Both the position numbers and the translations under genes were made by a program. A stretch of 35,247 bases of DNA, taken from the NCBI GenBank assembly GCA_025354825.1, contig JANXMC010000654.1, forward strand, positions 1 through 35,247. The letters run 5' to 3'. Below the pieces are notes generated by a model. The model was given only the letters and a program-made list of their open reading frames with translations, made no database searches and was not told where the DNA came from. The stretch is from Myxococcales bacterium (GTDB lineage: Bacteria; Myxococcota_A; Polyangia; Polyangiales; Polyangiaceae). Positions 26,301 through 33,632 of the stretch are shown piece after piece. Each line of letters begins with the position of its first letter. Position 1 is the first letter of the stretch.

Positions 26301-27289
26301 TGAAGCGCCAAGAGCAGGCCTGCCCGCCCTCCCAAGGTCCACGTCGGCATCGGCGGCAGGCGCGCGTCGACGCGAGAAGGCGTCGCGACCACGAAGGGGG
26401 CGACCTCGCCGTCGGCGGCCACCACCAACGACCACGGACCGCCCAGGGGCGCGACGACGCGGGCCGTAACGCCGAGGCGAACATCCGAGTTGTCGCCACC
26501 GGTGCCGTTCTCGTTGAGATCGGCCTCTTCGTTCATGAGCACAATCGATGCGGACGCCAGGAGATCCGCCCGCAACGGCCCCACGTCGATGCGCCGGCCG
26601 ACCCCGAGGCCGAGGTCGATCTCATCGTAGGCGTACCCCGCAATGGGCTCGCGAAAGAGGACGCCCGCCGGCGCGTAGCGGAGAGTTGCCGCGAAGATCC
26701 AACGGTTCACGGTGATGTCGAAGCGCCCCTCGACATCGGCGAGAAGAACGCGCGTCGGCGCGCCATAGCGAGCGCCGAGCGTGACCGCGACATCGACGCC
26801 GATGGAGGTTGGCGTCGGTGGCGGAAGCGGCGTCGACACAGGCTCTGCGAGCGGCGCCGGCGGCTCGACGAGCTCGACGGGTGAGGCCGGCGCGGGTGCG
26901 GCGGGCGCCTCGTCGCGCGTCGGGGCGACGGTTGCCACCGGAACCGAGGCGAGTGCACCGAGGACGATCGGCACGAGCGCGTCGGGCGAGCGCACGGCAC
27001 GCTCGGCGGTGCCATGACGCGTGGTGATGCCGAGGATGAGCGTGCCTCGCGTCGCGCGCACGGAGATCGTCGCGTCAGGGCATTCGCTGGCGGGCAGCCG
27101 TGAGGTTTCGGCGACGAGAGCGCTGATCGCCGCCGACCACGCCGAACCGAGCGGCGTCGTCGGAACGATGCGCACGCTGGTGCAGAGCGGCTCGTCGCCT
27201 CGGGCGCGCGCCTGGGCGACCGCCGGCAGGACGAACGTCGCGAGCAGCGCGACGTGACCCACCAGGAGCGCCGCCGATCGCTCGCTCAT
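26297..27289 (-). CDS. secreted protein with Pro-rich linker and beta-rich C-terminal domain
   Basis: A 330-residue protein with ATG at 27289. The signal peptide has a VAQA-type cleavage site near residue 26. Residues about 30-120 are a mixed alpha/beta domain with two Cys (CTS, CPD). A Pro/Ala/Thr-rich linker (about 122-160) follows, then a C-terminal region (about 162-330) with alternating hydrophobic strands (VDVAVTLGARYGAPTRVLLADVEGRFDITVN, then GGPWSLVVAADGEVAPFVV) resembling a small outer-membrane barrel. I do not recognise the family. It is translationally coupled to the sigma gene, so it may be a sensor or envelope component under its control. It lies 25 nt after the heme lipoprotein gene. 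Confidence 0.75.
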   Translation of the reverse strand: MSERSAALLVGHVALLATFVLPAVAQARARGDEPLCTSVRIVPTTPLGSAWSAAISALVAETSRLPASECPDATISVRATRGTLILGITTRHGTAERAVRSPDALVPIVLGALASVPVATVAPTRDEAPAAPAPASPVELVEPPAPLAEPVSTPLPPPTPTSIGVDVAVTLGARYGAPTRVLLADVEGRFDITVNRWIFAATLRYAPAGVLFREPIAGYAYDEIDLGLGVGRRIDVGPLRADLLASASIVLMNEEADLNENGTGGDNSDVRLGVTARVVAPLGGPWSLVVAADGEVAPFVVATPSRVDARLPPMPTWTLGGRAGLLLALQ

Positions 27290-27314
27290 GGCGTTGCCGC
27301 TGTCGGGACGCCTG

Positions 27315-28379
27315 TCATGGCGACAGCGCGTCGATCCAGCTTGCGACCGACTGCGTCCCGGCCTCGTCGACGCGATGGCTCACGAGGGGCGGCATTTGGT
27401 AGTTCCCGCGAAGGTGCGAGACGAGCCAGACGAGGCTCTTGTCGTGGGCGCCCGGCGTGATGCGCAGCGCGCCGGGAAATGCATGGGCAACGGCCGCCGT
27501 GGTTGGCGCGACGCCCATCGTCGAGACGGCGAGATCGGTCGTCGCCACGGACGCGCCGTTCGAGCTCGTTCCACCGGCGGGCCATATTTCCCCGGCGCGA
27601 ATCCGCAATACGAGCTTCGTCTCGTCTCCGAGGCCGCGCGTCGAATGGCACGGCATTCCGCAGTTCGCGTGGAGGTACCCTAGCGCCGCGGCCGCTTTTC
27701 CGGTCTCGTCCTCCGGAAGCGAGACCGCCGTTCGCGCGGGTGGCGCGCTCAAGAGCCCCTTCTCTGCAAGGGACGCGAGCGTCGCGCCGGTCGCCGCGGG
27801 AAGGGCGAGGGCGACGGCCTCGACGCCCAGCAGGCGGTCGGCCCCGCCGTGGTGGCACTTGTCACAGTCTTTCGCAGTTGGGATCTCGTACCCACTCGGG
27901 AGAATCACCCCGTGCGGATCGGTATTGAGCGTCGCGTTCGCGGCGGTTGCGTCCCAAATGTACGTTCCCGATTCCCAGGTCGTCTCGTTCCGCTTCCAGA
28001 AGAGCCGCGTCTCGATGAGGGCGCCGTCGACGCGAAACTCTTTCCAGGCTTTCGTTCCCACGGGGAACTTCCAAGCGTCGAGGTTCGTCGTGTCGATTGT
28101 AGTTCCCTTTGGGATATACAAATAGCGATGCTTCTCGGCGCCGTCGCTCCACAACGTCACGCCCGGGGTATAGGGCATTACATCGGCGCGAAAGGTCGCC
28201 GTGCTTCGATTGGTATAGAGCCCCGTGCAAAATACATCTGTAGGCAGCCCCGTGTCGGGCACGACGCAGGCCGCGTCGCCGCTCGACGCCGTGGGCGACG
28301 TTCCGCACGACGACGCGAGCGCCGCCACGACGACGGCGCCTAGCGCTCGAAAGTGCTCGCGTAGAGTGTGAGACTGCAT
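27315..28379 (-). CDS. di-heme c-type lipoprotein of the HNE_0200 (TIGR03806) kind
   Basis: A 354-residue exported protein with ATG at 28379, one nt after the previous stop. The lipoprotein signal ends LASSC (Cys25). The core matches the HNE_0200/SO2930-like family: MPYTPGVTLWSDGAEKHRYLYIPKG, then WKFPVGTKAWKEF and IETRLFWKR. There are two c-heme motifs: a standard CDKCH at 172-176 and, in YLHANCGMPCH, a non-standard CGMPCH at 240-245 with three residues between the cysteines. These proteins are predicted electron carriers or oxidases on the cell envelope, but no reaction is established. It is part of the eight-gene unit with two other cytochromes upstream. Confidence 0.88.
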   Translation of the reverse strand: MQSHTLREHFRALGAVVVAALASSCGTSPTASSGDAACVVPDTGLPTDVFCTGLYTNRSTATFRADVMPYTPGVTLWSDGAEKHRYLYIPKGTTIDTTNLDAWKFPVGTKAWKEFRVDGALIETRLFWKRNETTWESGTYIWDATAANATLNTDPHGVILPSGYEIPTAKDCDKCHHGGADRLLGVEAVALALPAATGATLASLAEKGLLSAPPARTAVSLPEDETGKAAAALGYLHANCGMPCHSTRGLGDETKLVLRIRAGEIWPAGGTSSNGASVATTDLAVSTMGVAPTTAAVAHAFPGALRITPGAHDKSLVWLVSHLRGNYQMPPLVSHRVDEAGTQSVASWIDALSP

Positions 28380-28380
28380 C

Positions 28381-28824
28381 TCAGTCGTCCTTCGCGCCGG
28401 CTGCGATCCATCGGGCAACCTGGTCGAGCTCTTCGCTCGTGAGCGGGTCGCCGCCGAGAGGCATATGGCTGCCACAGGTGTCGCCGGGGCCTAACTTTTG
28501 GAGAAAGAGACTGAGTCCCGGCTGATTGGGAGAGACAAGCGATTTCCCCGCGCACGCGCTCCCCACGGCAATCTTCCCCACGAGGGCGGCGTAGGCGGTC
28601 GCCTTGTCCATGCCCATCGAAAGGCTCCCATTGCTTTTGTCGTTGGGCGGAAGCCCATGGCAAAAGTTGCATTGGGACTTCGTCGTGACCGGGAAGAGCC
28701 GAGGGTAGATTGCAGAAAACGTCGCGGGCGCCGCCGGCGCTTCGGCCGGCGACGAGCAGCCCGCAACCCCCGCGAGCAGCGCGGCGATCGCAATGGAGAG
28801 GGCGACGGGCACGCGGCGGCCCAT
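28381..28824 (-). CDS. mono-heme c-type cytochrome lipoprotein
   Basis: A 147-residue protein. I take the ATG at 28824, which shares one base with the upstream stop (TGATG); an ATG at 28836 without ribosome site is the alternative. The lipoprotein signal ends VAGC (Cys23). One heme motif CNFCH sits at 52-56, a Met-containing GSHMPLGG motif toward the C-terminus supplies a possible axial ligand, and the last helix (LTSEELDQVARWIAAGA) is typical of cytochrome c C-termini. It is a small electron-carrier type protein, anchored to a membrane. It is translationally coupled to both neighbouring cytochrome genes. Confidence 0.9.
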   Translation of the reverse strand: MGRRVPVALSIAIAALLAGVAGCSSPAEAPAAPATFSAIYPRLFPVTTKSQCNFCHGLPPNDKSNGSLSMGMDKATAYAALVGKIAVGSACAGKSLVSPNQPGLSLFLQKLGPGDTCGSHMPLGGDPLTSEELDQVARWIAAGAKDD

Positions 28825-29831
28825 CACGGGAGGCATTTGAACGGCCCGTTGGCCACCGGCGGCAGCGTGTGAATGTACGTGGCGATATCGCGCACGTCGC
28901 TCGCGGCCATCTTACCGAAAAGCTCCGGACCGCCAGGGTGGGTATTGCAGAAGCTCCGCCCCGTCCCCTTCTCGACGTTGGACAGCATCGCCGACACGAT
29001 GTCGTCGATCGACCAGGTCGCGAGCCCGGTCTTGTCGGGTGTGATGTTCACAGACGTGTGCTGCGGGGCGCCGCGCACGAAGGTGTACTTTTTGCCGCCC
29101 GCAAAGGCCTTTGCAAGGTCAGGAATGTCGGCCGATAGCTGCTCGGTGTGGCAGTTGAGACAGGCCACACTTGCGAGGTAGCGCCCACGCTCGGCCGCGG
29201 CAAAATCGGCGTCGCTCGGAGCGAGCGTCGTATGGGGAATTTTGCTTCCGTCAACGACCGGTACCGGCGGATTCTGGTCGAAGTACGGGTAATCTGCCGG
29301 CACGACGTTGTCGTTCGGCGCCACCGTTCGAAGATACTGAATGATCGAGTCGACATCGGCGCGAGTCAAAAGCGAATACTCGGGGTAGGGCATAATCGGG
29401 TAGAGCGCGATGTGCTCGTCGTCGATGCCCCCCGTCAGCGCCGTGCGAATTTGCTCGTCCGACCAGGTCGCGAGCCCCTCGGGATTGTGAGATGTGAGGT
29501 TCTCGGCATTCACCGTCACGACGGTTCCGTCGGTGTCCGTGAAGTCGTAGGAGCGGCTCCCCGCGAGGTACTTCGTGGGGTCGGGCTTGCCGTCGGCGCC
29601 GTTGGGCGTATGGCAAACACCGCATACCAAAACGTGGTCGACGAGGTACTGCCCCCGCTCGATCGTGCCGGTGGTCGCCGTGCGCGGCCTGCCCGCGTCG
29701 GCGCCGGCGTCGCCGCCCGTGGGCGAGTCCGTGGACGACGAGGTCGAGCATGCGGCGGCCAGCGCCGCCAGGGCGATCGCAGCCGAGAGGCTCGACGTGA
29801 ACGTGCCGAGCGAAACGTGCTTCACCCCCAT
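28824..29831 (-). CDS. di-heme c-type cytochrome lipoprotein
   Basis: A 335-residue protein with ATG at 29831, 2 nt after the previous stop. The lipoprotein signal ends LAAAC (Cys28) and is followed by a Ser/Asp/Ala linker. Two cytochrome c domains are present: CGVCH (70-74) with YPIMPYPEYSLLTRADVDSIIQYL as its Met-bearing end, and CLNCH (224-228) ending with MAASDVRDIATYIHTLPP. The order (heme, Met, heme) and the ITPDKTGLATWSIDDI pattern resemble cytochrome subunits of alcohol/aldehyde dehydrogenases. No dehydrogenase subunit lies next to it. Predicted envelope electron transfer; partners are probably the adjacent cytochromes. Confidence 0.92.
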   Translation of the reverse strand: MGVKHVSLGTFTSSLSAAIALAALAAACSTSSSTDSPTGGDAGADAGRPRTATTGTIERGQYLVDHVLVCGVCHTPNGADGKPDPTKYLAGSRSYDFTDTDGTVVTVNAENLTSHNPEGLATWSDEQIRTALTGGIDDEHIALYPIMPYPEYSLLTRADVDSIIQYLRTVAPNDNVVPADYPYFDQNPPVPVVDGSKIPHTTLAPSDADFAAAERGRYLASVACLNCHTEQLSADIPDLAKAFAGGKKYTFVRGAPQHTSVNITPDKTGLATWSIDDIVSAMLSNVEKGTGRSFCNTHPGGPELFGKMAASDVRDIATYIHTLPPVANGPFKCLP

Positions 29832-29833
29832 GC

Positions 29834-30454
29834 TCAGTACCCCTGCCCGCCGGCGCAGAAGTCGGCGTGGAACGTCCCGTGAACAGCGCCGCCGCCCCCG
29901 TAGGTCGCCGTGACCGTCCCCTCCACCGCCGCGGCGTCGGCCTTGGTGAATGTGATTTTCCCAGAGTCGGCACCGACCTCATAGGAGGACGATTTACCCC
30001 CTTGGGCGTAGTTCACCTCGCCCGGGGGGACGGCAACGTCTCCCACGACCGGTGCGCCTTTGATGACGATCTCGACGATTTGTGAGCCCTTCGTCACCGA
30101 ACCGAGCCAGCGCGACGCTTTGATCTGATCGCATGTGAGAGGCGCGGAGCTCAGATAGAGCAGCGTCTCGCCGCTGTTCGAGATCATCAACGAGGAGACC
30201 GTCGGCTGTACCGTGCCGAGGGTGCCCAGCGTTCCACTCAGCGAGGTGCCGCCCGCGCCGCCGTCGGTGGCGGGCGGTGCGCTCGAAGCATCGCTCCCGG
30301 CGTCTGCGATGGGCGTGCCGGTGGAGGTCCCCGCGTCTGTGCCGCTGGGGGTCGAGATACCAGCCGTGGTGGAGCTGCCGCTGCATGCCGCCCCGAGCGC
30401 CACGAACGGCGCGCCAAGCAGGATCGCGCAGAGAAGCCGGTGTCGTCGAATCAT
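29834..30454 (-). CDS. small lipoprotein, first gene of cytochrome/ECF operon
   Basis: A 206-residue protein with ATG at 30454 and AGGAG 7 nt upstream, the best ribosome site in this operon. The lipoprotein signal ends with Cys24 (LGAAC). A Ser/Thr/Gly/Asp-rich linker (about 25-70) is followed by a beta-rich domain with two cysteines (LTCDQIK and DFCAGGQ), likely a disulfide. I do not recognise the family and there is no heme motif. As the first gene, its upstream region (30455-30626) should hold the operon promoter. It may be the surface partner of the cytochromes; this is inferred from position only. Confidence 0.82.
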   Translation of the reverse strand: MIRRHRLLCAILLGAPFVALGAACSGSSTTAGISTPSGTDAGTSTGTPIADAGSDASSAPPATDGGAGGTSLSGTLGTLGTVQPTVSSLMISNSGETLLYLSSAPLTCDQIKASRWLGSVTKGSQIVEIVIKGAPVVGDVAVPPGEVNYAQGGKSSSYEVGADSGKITFTKADAAAVEGTVTATYGGGGAVHGTFHADFCAGGQGY

Positions 30455-30626
30455 TCGAATCGCTCCTGGAAGTGCAGTCTAGAAAGGGACGTCACGCGCT
30501 CTCTTCTCCGAGGCGGCGCTCTCCGTTCACGTGCTCACGTCGATTTCGCGCGCTGTGCGCGCGGCTGCCGACCCGCCACCGAGCATTGGACAGGGCCCAT
30601 CCGCTCCGGCACCCTCGCCCGGCACC
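30455..30626. promoter_or_regulatory. divergent promoter region of the cytochrome/ECF operon
   Basis: 172 nt between the operon start on the minus strand and the DUF1345 gene on the plus strand. I could not identify a confident sigma or ECF promoter pair. An ATTCGAAT palindrome lies at the start-codon edge and a CGCGCG-containing hairpin near 30546; both are weak. Confidence 0.35.
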
Positions 30627-31322
30627 ATGACCAAGGCGACACGCGCCCATCGTTCACTCTCACGCGCATTTGCCAGCCACGACCCACGACAGGCTCGCCT
30701 TCGCCTCGCCGCGTCCATCGCGGCGGGCGCGGCCGTCGCGGCGCTCGTGAGCGCGAGCCTCGGGTGGGCCGTTCGCGCCGTGGCGGGCTGGGACGCCGTA
30801 GCTCTCGTGAACCTCGCTCTTTCGTGGTGGATCATCGCGCGCGCCGATGCGACGGAGACGAAGCGTCGTGCGGCGGCGGAAGATCCGGGGCGCCACGTCG
30901 TGTGGGCGATCGTTCTCGCGGCGTGCACCTTCAGCCTCTTCGCGGCCGTCGTCGTGCTTCGCCGTGCGCGCGCCCTCGCGCCCGAGCAGAGCTCTCTTCT
31001 CGTCGCGCTCTGCCTCGTCGCCGTGACGGGCGCCTGGGCCCTCACGCACACGTCCTACACGCTTCGGTATGCTCACCTCTTTTACCGAGAGGGCGAAAGC
31101 TCCAACGACGGTGGGCTCACGTTTCCAGGGGACGCGCCCCCCAACGACTTCGATTTCGCCTATTTCGCATTCACGATAGGCATGTGTTTTCAAGTCTCCG
31201 ACGTGACGATTACAAGCCCATCGCTGCGCCGCGCCGTCGTCGCCCACGCGCTCTTGTCGTTCGCGTACAACACAGCGGTGCTCGCGCTGTCCCTCAACTT
31301 GATTTTCAACATTCTAGGATGA
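30627..31322 (+). CDS. DUF1345 family membrane protein
   Basis: A 231-residue protein from ATG 30627, with five or six membrane helices. The DUF1345 signature is clear: LVNLALSWWIIARAD, TSYTLRYAHLFYRE, GGLTFPGDAPPNDFDFAYFAFTIGMCFQVSDVTI, and an end LLSFAYNTAVLALSLNLIFNIL. The family (PF07077) is found in many bacteria and its function is unknown. The start is chosen as the first ATG with a matching N-terminal charge pattern. It is divergent from the cytochrome/ECF operon. Its stop shares ATGA with a 27-codon ORF that I do not call a gene. Confidence 0.92.
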   Translation: MTKATRAHRSLSRAFASHDPRQARLRLAASIAAGAAVAALVSASLGWAVRAVAGWDAVALVNLALSWWIIARADATETKRRAAAEDPGRHVVWAIVLAACTFSLFAAVVVLRRARALAPEQSSLLVALCLVAVTGAWALTHTSYTLRYAHLFYREGESSNDGGLTFPGDAPPNDFDFAYFAFTIGMCFQVSDVTITSPSLRRAVVAHALLSFAYNTAVLALSLNLIFNILG

Positions 31323-31564
31323 GCGGCGCGCGAGCCTTCCGTCCCGACAAGCAAATTCGGGCAGTCGCGCTTTTGGAGCTCGTCGTGAACGTTGGAAGCT
31401 GAGCTCCTATTACCGCGCGACGTGCGCCATCCGGAGACTCAATTGTCCGCGTTTGCCTGACGTCTCCTCATCGTCCGCGACGAATTTTCTGAAGGTAGCG
31501 CCCCCATCCGGACAACCAAGGGAAGAGCCGCGCGCGATGCGTGGCTCTCATCCGGAAATGGGCC
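31323..31564. promoter_or_regulatory. leader region with three CATCCGGA repeats
   Basis: 242 nt before the lipoprotein gene at 31565. The octamer CATCCGGA occurs at 31428, 31505 and 31549, always in the same orientation; its core TCCGGA is palindromic. No recognised regulator site or promoter was found. Confidence 0.3.
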
Positions 31565-32260
31565 ATGAAAAGATCGTTTGCTCTCGTGCTGTCCAGCATT
31601 GCGCTCGTCGGTGCGTGCTCAAAAAGTGTGAGCCTCCCTGCGGACACCACGTCGTCGATTCGGGGCACGGTTTCGGTCGCATCGTTCCCCTCGGCACCGA
31701 GCGCCGTCGAAGCCTCCGACGAGCGTGGCGTCGTCGTGCGCGTCCCGATTGCAGCAAACGGCGCGTTCGTGCTCGACCTCGCGAAGCTGCACTCGTATCG
31801 CTTCGTCGTGGTGCTCGCCTCCGCACGCGAGCCGCTCGTCTTTCCGCGTGCTCCGGCCAGGCTCGACACGACCATTCGCGTCTCGTCCGGCGCCGCGTCG
31901 GTCGATCTCGGCGTGCTCCGCCACCTGAGCGCGGCACCGCCCGACGGCTTCTTCGTCGTCACGCCGCCCAATGCCTCGACTCCCAAAGCCGCAAGGCTCG
32001 AGGGCGAGGCGAGTGACGATGAATGCGTCGACGGGAAGCTCACGTCGACGGGCGCGGCGTGCGCAGACGACGACACCCTCGTGTCGTGCGATCGAGGCGC
32101 ATCCAACGTCGATGACCAAGAAGCCCCTGCCGACGATACGGGCTCCGACGCCGACCCGACGCAGCCGATGGTCGTAGGCGACAGAAACGCGCCCGACGAT
32201 GTTGGCGGCTGCGACGAGGGCGACGGCGAGACGAACGACGGGGCCGATCCGGCCGACTGA
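31565..32260 (+). CDS. lipoprotein with acidic C-terminal tail
   Basis: A 231-residue protein from ATG 31565; the frame reaches back to 31541 but lacks a signal there. The lipoprotein signal ends LVGAC. Residues about 30-110 look like a carboxypeptidase-regulatory or transthyretin-like beta domain (SSIRGTVSVASFPSAPS, VVRVPIAANGAFVLDLAKLHSYRFVVVL). The last 90 residues are strongly acidic (Asp/Glu/Ala-rich) with several cysteines, which may bind cations or stay unfolded. I recognise the style from myxobacterial surface proteins but no specific function. Confidence 0.8.
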   Translation: MKRSFALVLSSIALVGACSKSVSLPADTTSSIRGTVSVASFPSAPSAVEASDERGVVVRVPIAANGAFVLDLAKLHSYRFVVVLASAREPLVFPRAPARLDTTIRVSSGAASVDLGVLRHLSAAPPDGFFVVTPPNASTPKAARLEGEASDDECVDGKLTSTGAACADDDTLVSCDRGASNVDDQEAPADDTGSDADPTQPMVVGDRNAPDDVGGCDEGDGETNDGADPAD

Positions 32261-32405
32261 CGCGGGGCCGCACGGCTTGCCGACGAGCGTCTGGGGGACG
32301 AACTACGTCGCCGTGAACGCCTATACCGACGTCAGCTACGCCTACGCCGCCGGCGAGAGCGTGAAGCTTCTGAACACCGTCGTCGTCGGCCCCCCGCTGC
32401 GCTGA
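32255..32405 (+). pseudogene. coding-like fragment without a start codon
   Basis: In the frame ending with TGA at 32405 nearly every codon ends in G or C, and the translation LPTSVWGTNYVAVNAYTDV, followed by GESVKLLNTVVVG, looks like part of a real secreted protein. No ATG or GTG with a ribosome site precedes it; the only starts lie inside the upstream gene in another frame. It resembles a fragment of IgGFc-binding-type surface proteins, a weak resemblance from memory. It is probably a gene remnant left by deletion. Confidence 0.35.
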
Positions 32406-32439
32406 ATTTCGAAATCGAAGCCTCGGGGGTTACTGCCCA

Positions 32440-32862
32440 ATGCGTCGCTCCTCACTTGCCATTACGCCCCTCGCGCTTCCTCTCGCGGCGCTCGCAGCCT
32501 TCGCCGCGCTCGCGACGGGCGCGTGTGGCTCCAAAGACGACATCACGCCCATCGTCGACGCCGGCGCGAAACCCGCCGCGTCCATCACGGCAGGTGCTGG
32601 AAAAGGCGCCTCGTCGAGCGATGCCGGCGTCACGCCCGACGGTGCGTCGCCCGACGCTGGCGGCGGCGCCGTCGCTCCCCACGCCGAGGAGTGGGACGTC
32701 GACTTCGCGCTCCCCGGCCTCTCAGGCCCGCCCACGCTCATCGCCAATGCCATTGCGGTATTTGGCAATCGCCACGTCGCCGTGGCAGGGCAGTTCGACT
32801 ACGCAGGATCGGTCGCGGCGAAGAACGTGAATTGCCACGCCACGCACGCCGCAGCGGCCTGA
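32440..32862 (+). CDS. short lipoprotein, probably 3'-truncated
   Basis: A 140-residue protein from ATG 32440. The lipoprotein signal has lipobox ATGAC, followed by a Ser/Gly/Asp/Ala linker (about 35-80). The only folded-looking stretch is EEWDVDFALPGLSGPP and IAVFGNRHVAVAGQFDYAGSVAAKNV. The latter matches the first unit of repeats seen in large secreted beta-proteins, where a Trp-Asp-Gly continuation and many more repeats would follow. Here the frame instead ends in NCHATHAAAA and stops. I infer loss of the 3' part. It converges with the DUF4833-like gene, with a gap of only 9 nt. Confidence 0.6.
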   Translation: MRRSSLAITPLALPLAALAAFAALATGACGSKDDITPIVDAGAKPAASITAGAGKGASSSDAGVTPDGASPDAGGGAVAPHAEEWDVDFALPGLSGPPTLIANAIAVFGNRHVAVAGQFDYAGSVAAKNVNCHATHAAAA

Positions 32863-32871
32863 CGACCGCGC

Positions 32872-33447
32872 TCAGTCGTCGACCTTCTCTTGAACGACCC
32901 GCGCGTCGTCCACCGCGCGCCCTTGAAGCAGCAGGTAGCTCACGCCAAAAGGCCATTTGAGCTTCACGTGGACGTTGAACAAGTGCGCAGCCACGCCACC
33001 GACGGTTGTCGTGGCGGTGGCCGAGCATCCGGGTCCGTCTTTTTTCACGGCGATCGAGATCACCCGATTGGGCAGCGCCCGCAAAACGAGACGAATCGTC
33101 CCCCCCTCGGGCAAGGGGGCGCCCACGCTCTGGGAGGCGATTCCGTACCCCTTTTGTTCGCGGGGAAGCATCGGCTCCAGAGCCGCGGGGCCATCTTCGA
33201 GCATTCGCCAATAGCCCCAGATGGGCGCAGGGCCGATGGGCACGCAGCTCGCATCGAGACGAATGGCGTAATGCACTTGATTCTTGTTCTCGCTTTTCGA
33301 GACGAAGAACGCCGACGTTACGTCTTTCGGGCCGAAAACAAGGCGTTCGGCGTGCGCAGAGCGCGGAAGGGACAGCGCGAGGGAGCCGCTGCCAATCGCG
33401 AGAAAGAGAGATGTAAGCCTAAGGCAACGTGACGACAAGTCCTGCAC
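32872..33447 (-). CDS. secreted DUF4833-like protein
   Basis: About 191 residues with a GTG start at 33447; GTG 33453 and TTG 33438 are alternatives, and the longer frame to 33786 is a shadow. The signal peptide is LTSLFLAIGSGSLALSLPRS with AHA cleavage. The mature part is a single beta-rich domain: VFFVSKSENKNQVHYAIRL-type strands near the start, WGYWRMLEDGPAALEPMLPREQKGYGI in the middle, two well-separated cysteines, and VHVKLKWPFGVSYLLLQGRAV at the end. The WRMLEDG and LPREQKGYG motifs fit DUF4833, a family of unknown function. It is divergent from the exporter gene. Confidence 0.75.
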   Translation of the reverse strand: MQDLSSRCLRLTSLFLAIGSGSLALSLPRSAHAERLVFGPKDVTSAFFVSKSENKNQVHYAIRLDASCVPIGPAPIWGYWRMLEDGPAALEPMLPREQKGYGIASQSVGAPLPEGGTIRLVLRALPNRVISIAVKKDGPGCSATATTTVGGVAAHLFNVHVKLKWPFGVSYLLLQGRAVDDARVVQEKVDD

Positions 33448-33632
33448 GGACACGAAGTGTAGCTGCGATATCCCGACGTGCTCAATTCGTCGCAAAGTCG
33501 TGGGCCGGCAGTGGCGGCGACATCGAGCCTCGTGGTGTAAGGTACCGCGCCCCGCGCCCCGTTTCTCGGGCAAATACCCCCGCCCCTCGCCCCTGCACCC
33601 CGCCCACTCCCTCGCCGTGAGCCGATTTTCGT

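Noticed and set aside
31319-31402. 27-codon ORF sharing ATGA with the DUF1345 stop
   Set aside because: Too short, middling codon bias and no recognisable motif; kept only as a possible remnant.
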